From UBA668 sp046076025 (GTDB taxonomy: Bacteria > Actinomycetota > Acidimicrobiia > Acidimicrobiales > Ilumatobacteraceae): 8,059 nucleotides of DNA. The translations under genes were made by a program, and so were the position numbers. The stretch covers positions 1-8,059 of the forward strand of contig JBJTRF010000242.1 in assembly GCA_046076025.1 (NCBI GenBank), given 5' to 3'. Below, piece by piece: positions 6,001 through 8,059 of this stretch (position 1 is the stretch's first letter; each line of letters starts with the position of its first letter). Below the pieces are notes generated by a model. That model had not been told where the DNA came from. It saw nothing but the letters and a program-made list of their open reading frames with translations, and made no database searches.

Positions 6001-8059
6001 CAAGATCACGGCCACGGCACCGGCCGGCTCGGCCGGGATGGTCGAGGTCACCGTCACGTCACCTGGCGGCACGTCGTCGACCACCGGAACGGCGAACGAC
6101 TTCACCTATTGGGGCGTGCCGACCATCGCCAACGTGTCGCCCGCCGCTGGTCCCGTGGCCGGCAACCAGACGGTCGTCATCACGGGCACCGGCTTCCAGG
6201 ACGTCACCTCGGTGACGTTCGGCGGCGCCACCGCCACCGTGACGGCATCGACCACGACGTCGATCACCGTCACCACGCCGGCCAGTGCTGCGGGCCCCGT
6301 CGACATCTCGGTCACTGCCGTCGGCGGCACCAGCGTCAACACCGCTGCCGACAACTACACCTACTACGGCTTCCCCTCGGTCACCGCCATCTCGACGACC
6401 ACCGGTCCCTCGGCCGGCGGCACCACGGTGACGATCACCGGTACCGACCTCCTCGGCGCCACGGCAGTGCGCTTCGGCACCACTGACGTCGCCAGCTTCA
6501 CCGTGGTCGACAACACGCGTATCACCGCCGTCACCGCGGTGACGCCCGCGGGGCCGGCCGACGTGCGCGTGGTCACGCCCGGCGGCACGACGGCCAACAC
6601 GACGGCAGACGACTTCACCTTCTACGACGCGCCCACCATCACGACGCTCTCGCCGAACCGCGGCGCCACTGCGGGTGGTACGTCGGTCACCATCACCGGC
6701 ACCAACTTCGTCGCGGGCCTCACCGTCGTGTCGTTCGGCGGCGCTGCCGGCACGTCGGTGAACGTCACCGGCCCGACCAGCCTCACCGTGGTGGCGCCCG
6801 CAGCATCGGCAGGCCAGGTCGAGGTGACGGTGACGACGCCCGGTGGCACCAGCCAGATCGCGGGCACGGCCAACGACTTCACCTACTGGGCGGCCCCCTC
6901 CGTCACGGCACTGTTGCCGTCGTCGGGGCCGATCGCCGGCGGTACGTCGGTCACGGTCACCGGCACCAACTTCGACTCGGTCACCGGGGTCACCTTCGGC
7001 GGCGTGGCGGGCACGTCGGTGAACGTGACGAGCACCACCAGCCTCACCGTCGTGGCGCCGGCCGGCTCGATCGGCACCGTCGATGTCGTCGTCACAGCCA
7101 CGGGCGGCACCTCGGCGACCGACGGGACGGGGAACGACTACCGCTACTTCGGCATTCCCGCCATCAGCTCGCTGTCCACCCAGGTCGGCCCGACCGCTGG
7201 CGGCACGTCGGTGACCATCACCGGCACCAACCTGCTGGGCGTCACGGCGGTGCGGTTTGGCTCGACTGCGGCGCTGTTCACCAGCGTGTCGGACGCCTCC
7301 ATCACCGTCACCTCGCCGGCACTGGCAGCCGGCAAGGTCGACGTCTCGGTGGTGACGCCTGGCGGCACCTCGTCGGTCACGGGTACCGCCGACGATTTCA
7401 CGTATTACGACGCGCCGTCGGTGTCGGCGCTGGCGCCGTCGAAGTCGGCGTTGGCGGGTACGACGGTGCCGGTGACGGGCACGAACTTCGTGTCGGGCCT
7501 GACGTCGGTGTCGTTCGGGGCGAATGCGGGCACGGGCGTGAGCGTGCTGTCGGCGACGTCGTTGACGGTGGTGGCGCCGGCGGGTTCGGCGGGCACGGTG
7601 GACGTGACGGTGACGACGCCTGGTGGCACGTCGTCGACGGCGGGCGCGGGGAACGACTTCACGTACTGGGCGGCGCCGACGATCACGTCGGTGGCGCCGG
7701 CGGGTGGTCCGCTGACGTCGGGGACGTCGGTGGTGATCACCGGCACGGGCTTCGACGGGGTGTCGGGTGCGGCGGCGGTGCAGTTCGGCGGGGTGAACGC
7801 GGTGTCGTACACGGTGAACTCGGAGACGCAGATCACTGCGACTGCGCCGGCGGGTTCGGCGGGCACGGTCGAGGTGACGGTGACGGGCACGGGCGGCACG
7901 AACTCGACGACGGGCACCGGCAACGACTACACCTACTACGCGGTCCCAGCCATCGGCTCGCTGTCGCCGACCTCCGGGCCTGGCCAGGGTGGCACGCCGG
8001 TGGTGATCACCGGCACCAACTTCCTCGGGGCGACGGCGGTGCGCTTCGGCGCGACGAAT
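2..8059 (+). CDS. Giant IPT/TIG-repeat protein, internal fragment open at both ends
   Basis: One frame beginning at base 2 reads through 2686 codons without a stop, so both termini lie outside the window. The translation is a continuous array of IPT/TIG (immunoglobulin-like, Plexin, Transcription factor) domains: 30 complete repeats of 85-93 residues plus a partial one at each end. Each carries G-G-T-x-V-T-I-T-G, V-x-F-G-G, an I-T-x-T-x-P strand and a terminal [DN]-[DFY]-x-Y. The family folds as a small beta sandwich; in bacteria, long arrays are usually extracellular stalks, adhesins or matrix proteins. The composition is rich in Thr, Val, Gly, Ala and Ser, very low in Lys and His, with no Cys seen, which suits an exported protein lacking disulfides. 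No signal peptide, transmembrane segment, sortase motif or catalytic domain is visible. Surface location and adhesion are inferred; the domain assignment is secure. No start or ribosome binding site can be chosen. Confidence 0.97.
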   Translation, partial: MVVTTGGGDSVPAGVLGATADDFDYTAPTPTVTSLSPNFGAIAGGTTVTITGTGFVTGATVLFGTEPGLSPNVTSPTSMTIVSPAGSLGVVDVKVTTAGGPSSTTGGGDNFTYADQPTVTGLSATAGPVAGGATITVSGSGFLAGSTTARFNSTAATNVSVVSPTSLTLTVPASAVAGTVDVFVTTIAGTSTASAASAYSYVAVPVISGLSPSSGPLGGGTSVVISGSNLANATSVTFDGVAGTVTANTPTSITVTSPSRATAGAVPVVVTTVGGSSTPGGTSTFTYVARPVVSQLTPASGTWRGGTTVVINGSNLTGALEVSFGSTAATTFTVNSASQITATAPASVVAADVFVTVRTVGGTSATGTDSTYTYFIPRPVVTSVTPSFGLLAGGNQVTIVGTDLDELQSVTIGGAAAAVVSGTATQIVVTVPERLTRGTVDVIVTTLATQPSAGGAGSQYTYVTTPTVTDVSPSTGTVDGGTSVTITGTDFYTVTGVTFGGVNATTFTVVNPTTITATTASTLTASTVNVSVTALGGTSAYNGTLDNFTFTTAAPAITSISPANSPIAGTGTITITGTSFAGPASVFFGDVEATGVVVVSRTQITATIPAASAGGTVRVRVVTPGGTSPDTAADDFTYASAPSIDQISPAVGSVVGGTVVTITGTDFVGVSTSTGVTFDGVAATSIVVNSSTSITATAPSRASAGIIDVRVIGVAGTSANTAADDFRYYAVPVITSLSPVRSSLDGASVTINGENLLGVTSVTVGGAPAAIQAGGTDTVLTVTAPSRATAGTVDVRVTTPGGISANTAADNFRYVAAPTVTLLSRTSGPVAGGQSITITGTDFVDVNVLTGVTFGGVAATGVTVVSETEITATIPAAAAGAAGIAQVTVTALGGTSSTDGTANDYRYFAIPAVASLQPASGTVSGGTTVTITGQNLLGVTGVVFGSAAASVQPGGTDTQLTVISPAGTAGEVQVRVTTPGGTSDIGAGSAFTYVSIPVVSEVNPNKGPVAGGGTVTITGSNFTGATSVKFGAASAAFTVDDDSTITATVPSGAAGTVDVVVTTTGGPSSTAGSGNDYSYFAVPAVTSLSPASGPEEAGTSVVISGDNLTGATEVMFGESPAVSFTIASGVITAVAPAGTKGTVQVTVTTPGGTSSVSGSGNDYRYYAKPAVASLAPSSGPLAAGTSVTINGTNLEGVTSVLFGTTTITTFSLASDTAITLSAPAGAAGGVQVRVTTPGGTSDAVAGSLYTYVALPVVSSLSKTSAPLSGTSLTITGLNLTGATAVKFGSESAAFTVVDSTTITTTAPSVLAKGTVQVTVTTAGGTSSTTGSGDDFRYVDVPVIDSLTPAAGPIAGEQTVVIAGSEFVGVTAVRFGDNLASVVNVTDTSITVTTPAGAVGQVDVSVTAVGGSTANTAADNYRYYAIPVISSLTPSRGPLGGTSVTIAGQNLLGVTSVTFDGTAATIVSAVSDTSITVTAPARAAGTVNVVVTTPGGPSANTANDDFRYVGLTTVTSVDPAVGPVGGGTVVTITGTNFVGVDVLTGVTVGGIAATGVVVDTESQITATVPASVSGAGIVDVVVTGVGGASSPTGTANDFRYYAMPVVETVSPNAGPIAGGQTVVIGGQNLLGVTAVKFGTATATVTASSETSLTVTAPANAKGTISVTVATPGGTTSAVGTDNDYTYFEIPAVTAVAPSRGPLGGTVVTITGQNLLGVTAVSFGGTLASTFNATSDTSITVTTPTRPAGTVQVSVTTPGGTSSTAGDGDEFRFVGLPVVDSVTPASGPVAGGTPVTIIGSNFVDVNVATGVTFGGVAATNVVVKSETEITATVPASTTGAGTVQVEVTGIGGTSLTAGTGNDYRYFAMPVVGTVSPTAGPTTGGTSVTITGQNLLGVTAVSFGATAAVTFTATSDTSITVTSPARAAGTVAITVTTPGGTSTPVGTEADFRYFLQPAVSSIVPAHSAQAGREVVINGSNFLGVTSVKFGDALATTFTVDSDIKITATAPAGSAGMVEVTVTSPGGTSSTTGTANDFTYWGVPTIANVSPAAGPVAGNQTVVITGTGFQDVTSVTFGGATATVTASTTTSITVTTPASAAGPVDISVTAVGGTSVNTAADNYTYYGFPSVTAISTTTGPSAGGTTVTITGTDLLGATAVRFGTTDVASFTVVDNTRITAVTAVTPAGPADVRVVTPGGTTANTTADDFTFYDAPTITTLSPNRGATAGGTSVTITGTNFVAGLTVVSFGGAAGTSVNVTGPTSLTVVAPAASAGQVEVTVTTPGGTSQIAGTANDFTYWAAPSVTALLPSSGPIAGGTSVTVTGTNFDSVTGVTFGGVAGTSVNVTSTTSLTVVAPAGSIGTVDVVVTATGGTSATDGTGNDYRYFGIPAISSLSTQVGPTAGGTSVTITGTNLLGVTAVRFGSTAALFTSVSDASITVTSPALAAGKVDVSVVTPGGTSSVTGTADDFTYYDAPSVSALAPSKSALAGTTVPVTGTNFVSGLTSVSFGANAGTGVSVLSATSLTVVAPAGSAGTVDVTVTTPGGTSSTAGAGNDFTYWAAPTITSVAPAGGPLTSGTSVVITGTGFDGVSGAAAVQFGGVNAVSYTVNSETQITATAPAGSAGTVEVTVTGTGGTNSTTGTGNDYTYYAVPAIGSLSPTSGPGQGGTPVVITGTNFLGATAVRFGATN
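77..340 (+). repeat. IPT/TIG repeat 1 (88 aa)
   Basis: It opens with PTVTSLSPNFG and AGGTTVTITG. After V-L-F-G there is an unusual T-E-P-G-L-S-P loop where most repeats have G-G-x-A-A-T. The late loop is T-T-A-G-G-P, without P-G-G. It ends G-D-N-F-T-Y. Confidence 0.9.
341..604 (+). repeat. IPT/TIG repeat 2 (88 aa)
   Basis: It has GPVAGGATITVSG, followed by GFLAGSTTARFNS, so the usual F-G-G turn is replaced by F-N-S. The late loop is T-T-I-A-G-T-S and the end is A-Y-S-Y rather than D-D-F-x-Y. It is one of the diverged N-terminal-side copies. Confidence 0.88.
605..862 (+). repeat. IPT/TIG repeat 3 (86 aa)
   Basis: It opens PVISGLSPSSG, then GPLGGGTSVVISG and V-T-F-D-G-V-A-G. The strand S-I-T-V-T-S-P is typical. 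The late loop is T-T-V-G-G-S-S and the end is S-T-F-T-Y. Confidence 0.92.
863..1123 (+). repeat. IPT/TIG repeat 4 (87 aa)
   Basis: It carries ASGTWRGGTTVVING, the only Trp in this window placed inside a domain rather than at a domain start. V-S-F-G-S and Q-I-T-A-T-A-P follow. The late loop is R-T-V-G-G-T-S and the end is S-T-Y-T-Y. Confidence 0.9.
1124..1387 (+). repeat. IPT/TIG repeat 5 (88 aa), most diverged copy
   Basis: The start (PVVTSVTPSFG, AGGNQVTIVG) is typical. The middle is more charged than in its neighbours: T-D-L-D-E-L-Q-S-V and V-P-E-R-L-T-R-G. The late loop T-T-L-A-T-Q-P-S-A-G-G has lost the G-G-T-S turn. It ends S-Q-Y-T-Y. Confidence 0.85.
1388..1651 (+). repeat. IPT/TIG repeat 6 (88 aa)
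   Basis: It has DGGTSVTITGTDF, then Y-T-V-T-G-V-T-F-G-G. Threonine is especially frequent in the second half (T-T-I-T-A-T-T-A-S-T). The late loop is T-A-L-G-G-T-S and the end is D-N-F-T-F, with Phe in place of Tyr. Confidence 0.91.
1652..1915 (+). repeat. IPT/TIG repeat 7 (88 aa)
   Basis: It has ANSPIAGTGTITITG, in which the usual G-G-T is G-T-G-T, then V-F-F-G-D-V-E-A-T. It is the first repeat in the window with the V-T-P-G-G-T-S loop that dominates downstream. It ends A-A-D-D-F-T-Y. Confidence 0.91.
1916..2185 (+). repeat. IPT/TIG repeat 8 (90 aa, long class)
   Basis: It has VVGGTVVTITGTDF followed by V-G-V-S-T-S-T-G-V-T-F-D-G. That stretch is longer than the G-V-T-x-V-x-F-G-G of ordinary repeats and defines the long class (repeats 8, 10, 18, 21). 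The late loop is I-G-V-A-G-T-S. It ends A-A-D-D-F-R-Y. Confidence 0.92.
2186..2443 (+). repeat. IPT/TIG repeat 9 (86 aa, L-L-G-V-T class)
   Basis: It has PVRSSLDGASVTINGENLL with one residue fewer before the T-I-N-G strand, then G-V-T-S-V-T-V-G-G. The segment Q-A-G-G-T-D-T-V-L-T-V is shared almost only with repeat 11. The loop is T-T-P-G-G-I-S and the end D-N-F-R-Y. Confidence 0.92.
2444..2722 (+). repeat. IPT/TIG repeat 10 (93 aa, longest, long class)
   Basis: It has TDFVDVNVLTGVTFGGVAAT, the long-class insertion, then S-E-T-E-I-T-A-T-I-P. An added A-A-A-G-A-A-G stretch before the last strands makes it the longest copy. The loop is T-A-L-G-G-T-S, and the end is A-N-D-Y-R-Y. Confidence 0.93.
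2723..2980 (+). repeat. IPT/TIG repeat 11 (86 aa, L-L-G-V-T class)
   Basis: It has SGGTTVTITGQNLLGVTGV, and then Q-P-G-G-T-D-T-Q-L-T-V as in repeat 9. The loop is T-T-P-G-G-T-S. It ends S-A-F-T-Y, without the D-D or N-D pair. Confidence 0.93.
2981..3238 (+). repeat. IPT/TIG repeat 12 (86 aa)
   Basis: It has GPVAGGGTVTITGSNF and V-K-F-G-A. An acidic V-D-D-D-S-T turn precedes I-T-A-T-V-P. The loop is T-T-T-G-G-P-S, lacking P-G-G, and the end is G-N-D-Y-S-Y. Confidence 0.93.
3239..3496 (+). repeat. IPT/TIG repeat 13 (86 aa)
   Basis: It has GPEEAGTSVVISGDNL, with two Glu where G-G usually begins, and V-M-F-G-E-S-P. K-G-T-V-Q-V-T-V-T-T is identical to repeat 15, at both protein and DNA level. 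It ends G-N-D-Y-R-Y. Confidence 0.92.
3497..3754 (+). repeat. IPT/TIG repeat 14 (86 aa)
   Basis: It has GPLAAGTSVTINGTNLEGV, then V-L-F-G-T-T-T-I-T-T in place of F-G-G-x-A-A. The loop is T-T-P-G-G-T-S. It ends S-L-Y-T-Y, without the D-D or N-D pair. Confidence 0.92.
3755..4012 (+). repeat. IPT/TIG repeat 15 (86 aa)
   Basis: It has SKTSAPLSGTSLTITG, with the G-P and G-G-T turns both altered, then V-K-F-G-S-E-S-A-A-F. Its K-G-T-V-Q-V-T-V-T-T strand matches repeat 13. The loop is T-T-A-G-G-T-S, lacking P-G-G. It ends G-D-D-F-R-Y. Confidence 0.92.
4013..4267 (+). repeat. IPT/TIG repeat 16 (85 aa)
   Basis: It has AAGPIAGEQTVVIAGSEF and V-R-F-G-D-N. The loop T-A-V-G-G-S-T and the ending N-T-A-A-D-N-Y-R-Y are closest to repeat 24, eight repeats downstream and also 85 residues. 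Confidence 0.92.
4268..4522 (+). repeat. IPT/TIG repeat 17 (85 aa, L-L-G-V-T class)
   Basis: It has SRGPLGGTSVTIAGQNLL, one residue short in the G-G-T turn exactly as in repeat 20, then G-V-T-S-V-T-F-D-G. The loop is T-T-P-G-G-P-S. It ends N-D-D-F-R-Y. It is the first member of the triplet 17-19. Confidence 0.93.
4523..4798 (+). repeat. IPT/TIG repeat 18 (92 aa, long class)
   Basis: It begins V-G-L and has GGGTVVTITGTNFVGV, then D-V-L-T-G-V-T-V-G-G-I-A-A-T. S-G-A-G-I-V-D-V and T-G-V-G-G follow. A hand alignment with repeat 21 gives about 61 identities in 92 positions without gaps. Confidence 0.94.
4799..5056 (+). repeat. IPT/TIG repeat 19 (86 aa, L-L-G-V-T class)
   Basis: It begins YAMPVVETVSPNAGP, matched by repeat 22. 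It has GGQTVVIGGQNLLGVTAV and the loop V-A-T-P-G-G-T-T, and ends D-N-D-Y-T-Y. It is the last member of the triplet 17-19. Confidence 0.93.
5057..5314 (+). repeat. IPT/TIG repeat 20 (86 aa, L-L-G-V-T class)
   Basis: It has PSRGPLGGTVVTITGQNLL, the counterpart of repeat 17 with the same shortened turn. The loop is T-T-P-G-G-T-S. It ends G-D-E-F-R-F, with Glu and a final Phe as local changes. Confidence 0.93.
5315..5590 (+). repeat. IPT/TIG repeat 21 (92 aa, long class)
   Basis: It begins V-G-L like repeat 18. It has SNFVDVNVATGVTFGGVAAT and T-G-A-G-T-V-Q-V. D-V-N-V, T-G-V-T-F-G-G-V-A-A-T and S-E-T-E-I-T-A-T are also shared with repeat 10. The loop is T-G-I-G-G-T-S and the end G-N-D-Y-R-Y. Confidence 0.94.
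5591..5851 (+). repeat. IPT/TIG repeat 22 (87 aa, L-L-G-V-T class)
   Basis: It begins FAMPVVGTVSPTAGP, the counterpart of repeat 19. It has GGTSVTITGQNLLGVTAV, then V-S-F-G-A-T-A-A. The loop is T-T-P-G-G-T-S and the end E-A-D-F-R-Y. Confidence 0.93.
5852..6109 (+). repeat. IPT/TIG repeat 23 (86 aa)
   Basis: It has IVPAHSAQAGREVVINGSNF, a locally diverged first turn holding the only His I saw in the frame. V-K-F-G-D-A-L-A follows. The loop is T-S-P-G-G-T-S. It ends A-N-D-F-T-Y, directly before a Trp. Confidence 0.92.
6110..6364 (+). repeat. IPT/TIG repeat 24 (85 aa, Trp-initiated)
   Basis: The first residue after the preceding F-T-Y is Trp (WGVPTIANVSP). It has GPVAGNQTVVITGTGF and V-T-F-G-G-A-T-A-T. 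The loop T-A-V-G-G-T-S and ending N-T-A-A-D-N-Y-T-Y resemble repeat 16. Confidence 0.93.
6365..6622 (+). repeat. IPT/TIG repeat 25 (86 aa)
   Basis: It has TTTGPSAGGTTVTITGTDLL, then V-R-F-G-T-T-D-V-A. An A-V-T-A-V-T-P stretch replaces the usual I-T-x-T-x-P strand end. The loop is V-T-P-G-G-T-T and the end A-D-D-F-T-F. Confidence 0.92.
6623..6886 (+). repeat. IPT/TIG repeat 26 (88 aa)
   Basis: It begins YDAPTITTLSPNRG, matched by repeat 29. It has AGGTSVTITGTNFVAGLTV and then G-T-S-V-N-V-T and T-S-L-T-V-V-A-P-A, shared with repeat 27. It ends A-N-D-F-T-Y before Trp. It is the first member of the triplet 26-28. Confidence 0.94.
6887..7147 (+). repeat. IPT/TIG repeat 27 (87 aa, Trp-initiated)
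   Basis: It begins W-A-A-P, as does repeat 30. It has IAGGTSVTVTGTNFDSVTG, then V-T-F-G-G-V-A-G and T-S-L-T-V-V-A-P-A. The loop is T-A-T-G-G-T-S and the end G-N-D-Y-R-Y. Confidence 0.94.
7148..7405 (+). repeat. IPT/TIG repeat 28 (86 aa, L-L-G-V-T class)
   Basis: It begins F-G-I-P-A-I-S-S-L-S, matching the start of repeat 31. It has AGGTSVTITGTNLLGVTAV and V-R-F-G-S-T-A-A. The loop is V-T-P-G-G-T-S. It ends A-D-D-F-T-Y. Confidence 0.94.
7406..7666 (+). repeat. IPT/TIG repeat 29 (87 aa, extreme G-ending codons)
   Basis: It begins Y-D-A-P like repeat 26, with LAGTTVPVTGTNFVSGLTS. By hand count all 15 Thr codons are ACG, all 12 Val codons are GTG and all 13 Ala codons are GCG, unlike repeat 28 beside it. 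It ends G-N-D-F-T-Y before Trp. Confidence 0.94.
7406..7920 (+). other. Block of anomalous synonymous codon use
   Basis: Within the same reading frame, third positions switch from a C/G mixture to nearly all G. Repeat 29 has only ACG, GTG and GCG for Thr, Val and Ala. Repeat 30 is similar, with a few ACC, ACT and GTC. After about 7920 the mixture with C-ending codons returns. The protein motif is unchanged, so the change is synonymous. Confidence 0.8.
7667..7936 (+). repeat. IPT/TIG repeat 30 (90 aa, Trp-initiated)
   Basis: It begins W-A-A-P like repeat 27. It has TSGTSVVITGTGFDGV, then an S-G-A-A-A-V-Q-F-G-G insertion that makes it three residues longer. The loop is T-G-T-G-G-T-N. The G-ending codon bias continues but fades near its end, where ACC returns. 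Confidence 0.94.
7937..8059 (+). repeat. IPT/TIG repeat 31, N-terminal part only
   Basis: The first 41 residues are visible: PAIGSLSPTSGP, then G-G-T-P-V-V-I-T-G-T-N-F-L-G-A-T and V-R-F-G. The window edge cuts it in the F-G-G region, so the array continues downstream. It pairs with repeat 28. Confidence 0.9.

Larger units (their letters stand above)
6623..7405 (+). repeat. Three-repeat unit, copy C (repeats 26-28)
   Basis: The members begin Y-D-A-P, W-A-A-P and F-G-I-P-A-I. The unit is 783 bases and is followed at once by a second set with matching starts. Confidence 0.72.
7406..8059 (+). repeat. Three-repeat unit, copy D (repeats 29-31, cut by edge)
   Basis: The members begin Y-D-A-P, W-A-A-P and Y-A-V-P-A-I, in the order seen in copy C. 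F-V-x-G-L-T in the first member and the late loop T-x-T-G-G-T in the second are shared between copies. The third member is truncated by the window end. Confidence 0.7.

Noticed and set aside
5964..6215. Plus-strand Arg/Pro/Ser-rich open frame
   Set aside because: It is out of frame with the repeat gene and shows no domain or separate start signal.
6109..6486. Plus-strand open frame rich in His and Arg, resembling a metal-binding protein
   Set aside because: It is the +1 shifted reading of the repeat gene; acc, atc and gtc codons read out of frame give His and Arg. It overlaps repeats 24 and 25 fully.
7406..7920. A mobile element or separate gene as explanation of the codon switch
   Set aside because: The reading frame and the domain pattern run straight through, with no inverted repeats, target duplications or transposase sequence at the edges.
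73..7923. Series of minus-strand open frames of about 80-180 codons, one or two per repeat
   Set aside because: They are shadows. Their stops come from the c|TA formed where the repeat's final Tyr codon follows a C-ending codon, so they break at each repeat boundary. High GC keeps the antisense frame otherwise open, and the frames merely mirror the plus-strand repeat.
2..8059. CRISPR array or non-coding satellite as the source of the periodicity
   Set aside because: The period is about 258-279 bases, always a multiple of three, and conservation is stronger at protein level than at DNA level. That is coding-repeat behaviour, not short identical repeats with spacers.
2..8059. Internal gene boundary, promoter or terminator
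   Set aside because: The repeat frame continues without a gap through the window; GC-rich inverted matches are expected from repeated coding sequence and none is followed by a T run.
2..8059. Other Ig-like families such as Big, HYR, PKD or cadherin repeats
   Set aside because: The G-G-T-x-V-T-I-T-G and V-x-F-G-G landmarks with P-x-[VI]-x-S-[LV]-[ST]-P at the start are those of IPT/TIG; the calcium motifs of cadherins and the Trp/Asp pattern of PKD are absent.

Overview
The window lies entirely inside one very long protein-coding gene on the + strand. The reading frame that starts at base 2 stays open to the last base (2686 codons, no stop), and neither the start nor the end of the gene is visible. 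I found no second gene, RNA gene, promoter, terminator, insertion sequence or CRISPR array.

The encoded protein is a tandem array of immunoglobulin-like IPT/TIG domains. It holds the C-terminal part of one repeat, 30 complete repeats of 85 to 93 residues, and the first half of another. Each repeat has the family's landmarks in order: P-x-[VI]-x-S-[LV]-[ST]-P, then G-P-x-x-G-G-T-x-V-T-I-T-G, then [NDG]-[FL] and V-x-F-G-G, then a [ST]-x-[IL]-T-x-x-x-P strand, then V-x-V-x-V-T-T-P-G-G-T-S, and finally [DN]-[DN]-[FY]-[RT]-[YF]. Every repeat boundary is a whole number of codons apart. No cysteine was seen, and charged residues are few. These features fit a secreted or cell-surface stalk or adhesin, but no signal peptide, anchor or ligand-binding domain lies inside the window, so that role is inferred.

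Layout: repeats 1-6 (about 77-1651) are the most diverged and lack the P-G-G loop. Repeats 7-16 (1652-4267) include an apparent two-repeat unit (8-9 and 10-11). Repeats 17-31 (4268-8059) show three-repeat units (17-19 and 20-22; 26-28 and 29-31), and every third repeat has a non-P-G-G loop. Repeats 29 and 30 (7406 to about 7920) use almost only G-ending codons, unlike the rest, which suggests a different recent history for that block.

The organism is a high-GC bacterium by base composition and strong G/C third-position bias. Giant IPT/TIG proteins of this sort occur in environmental Actinomycetota, among others; the exact lineage cannot be told from this window.
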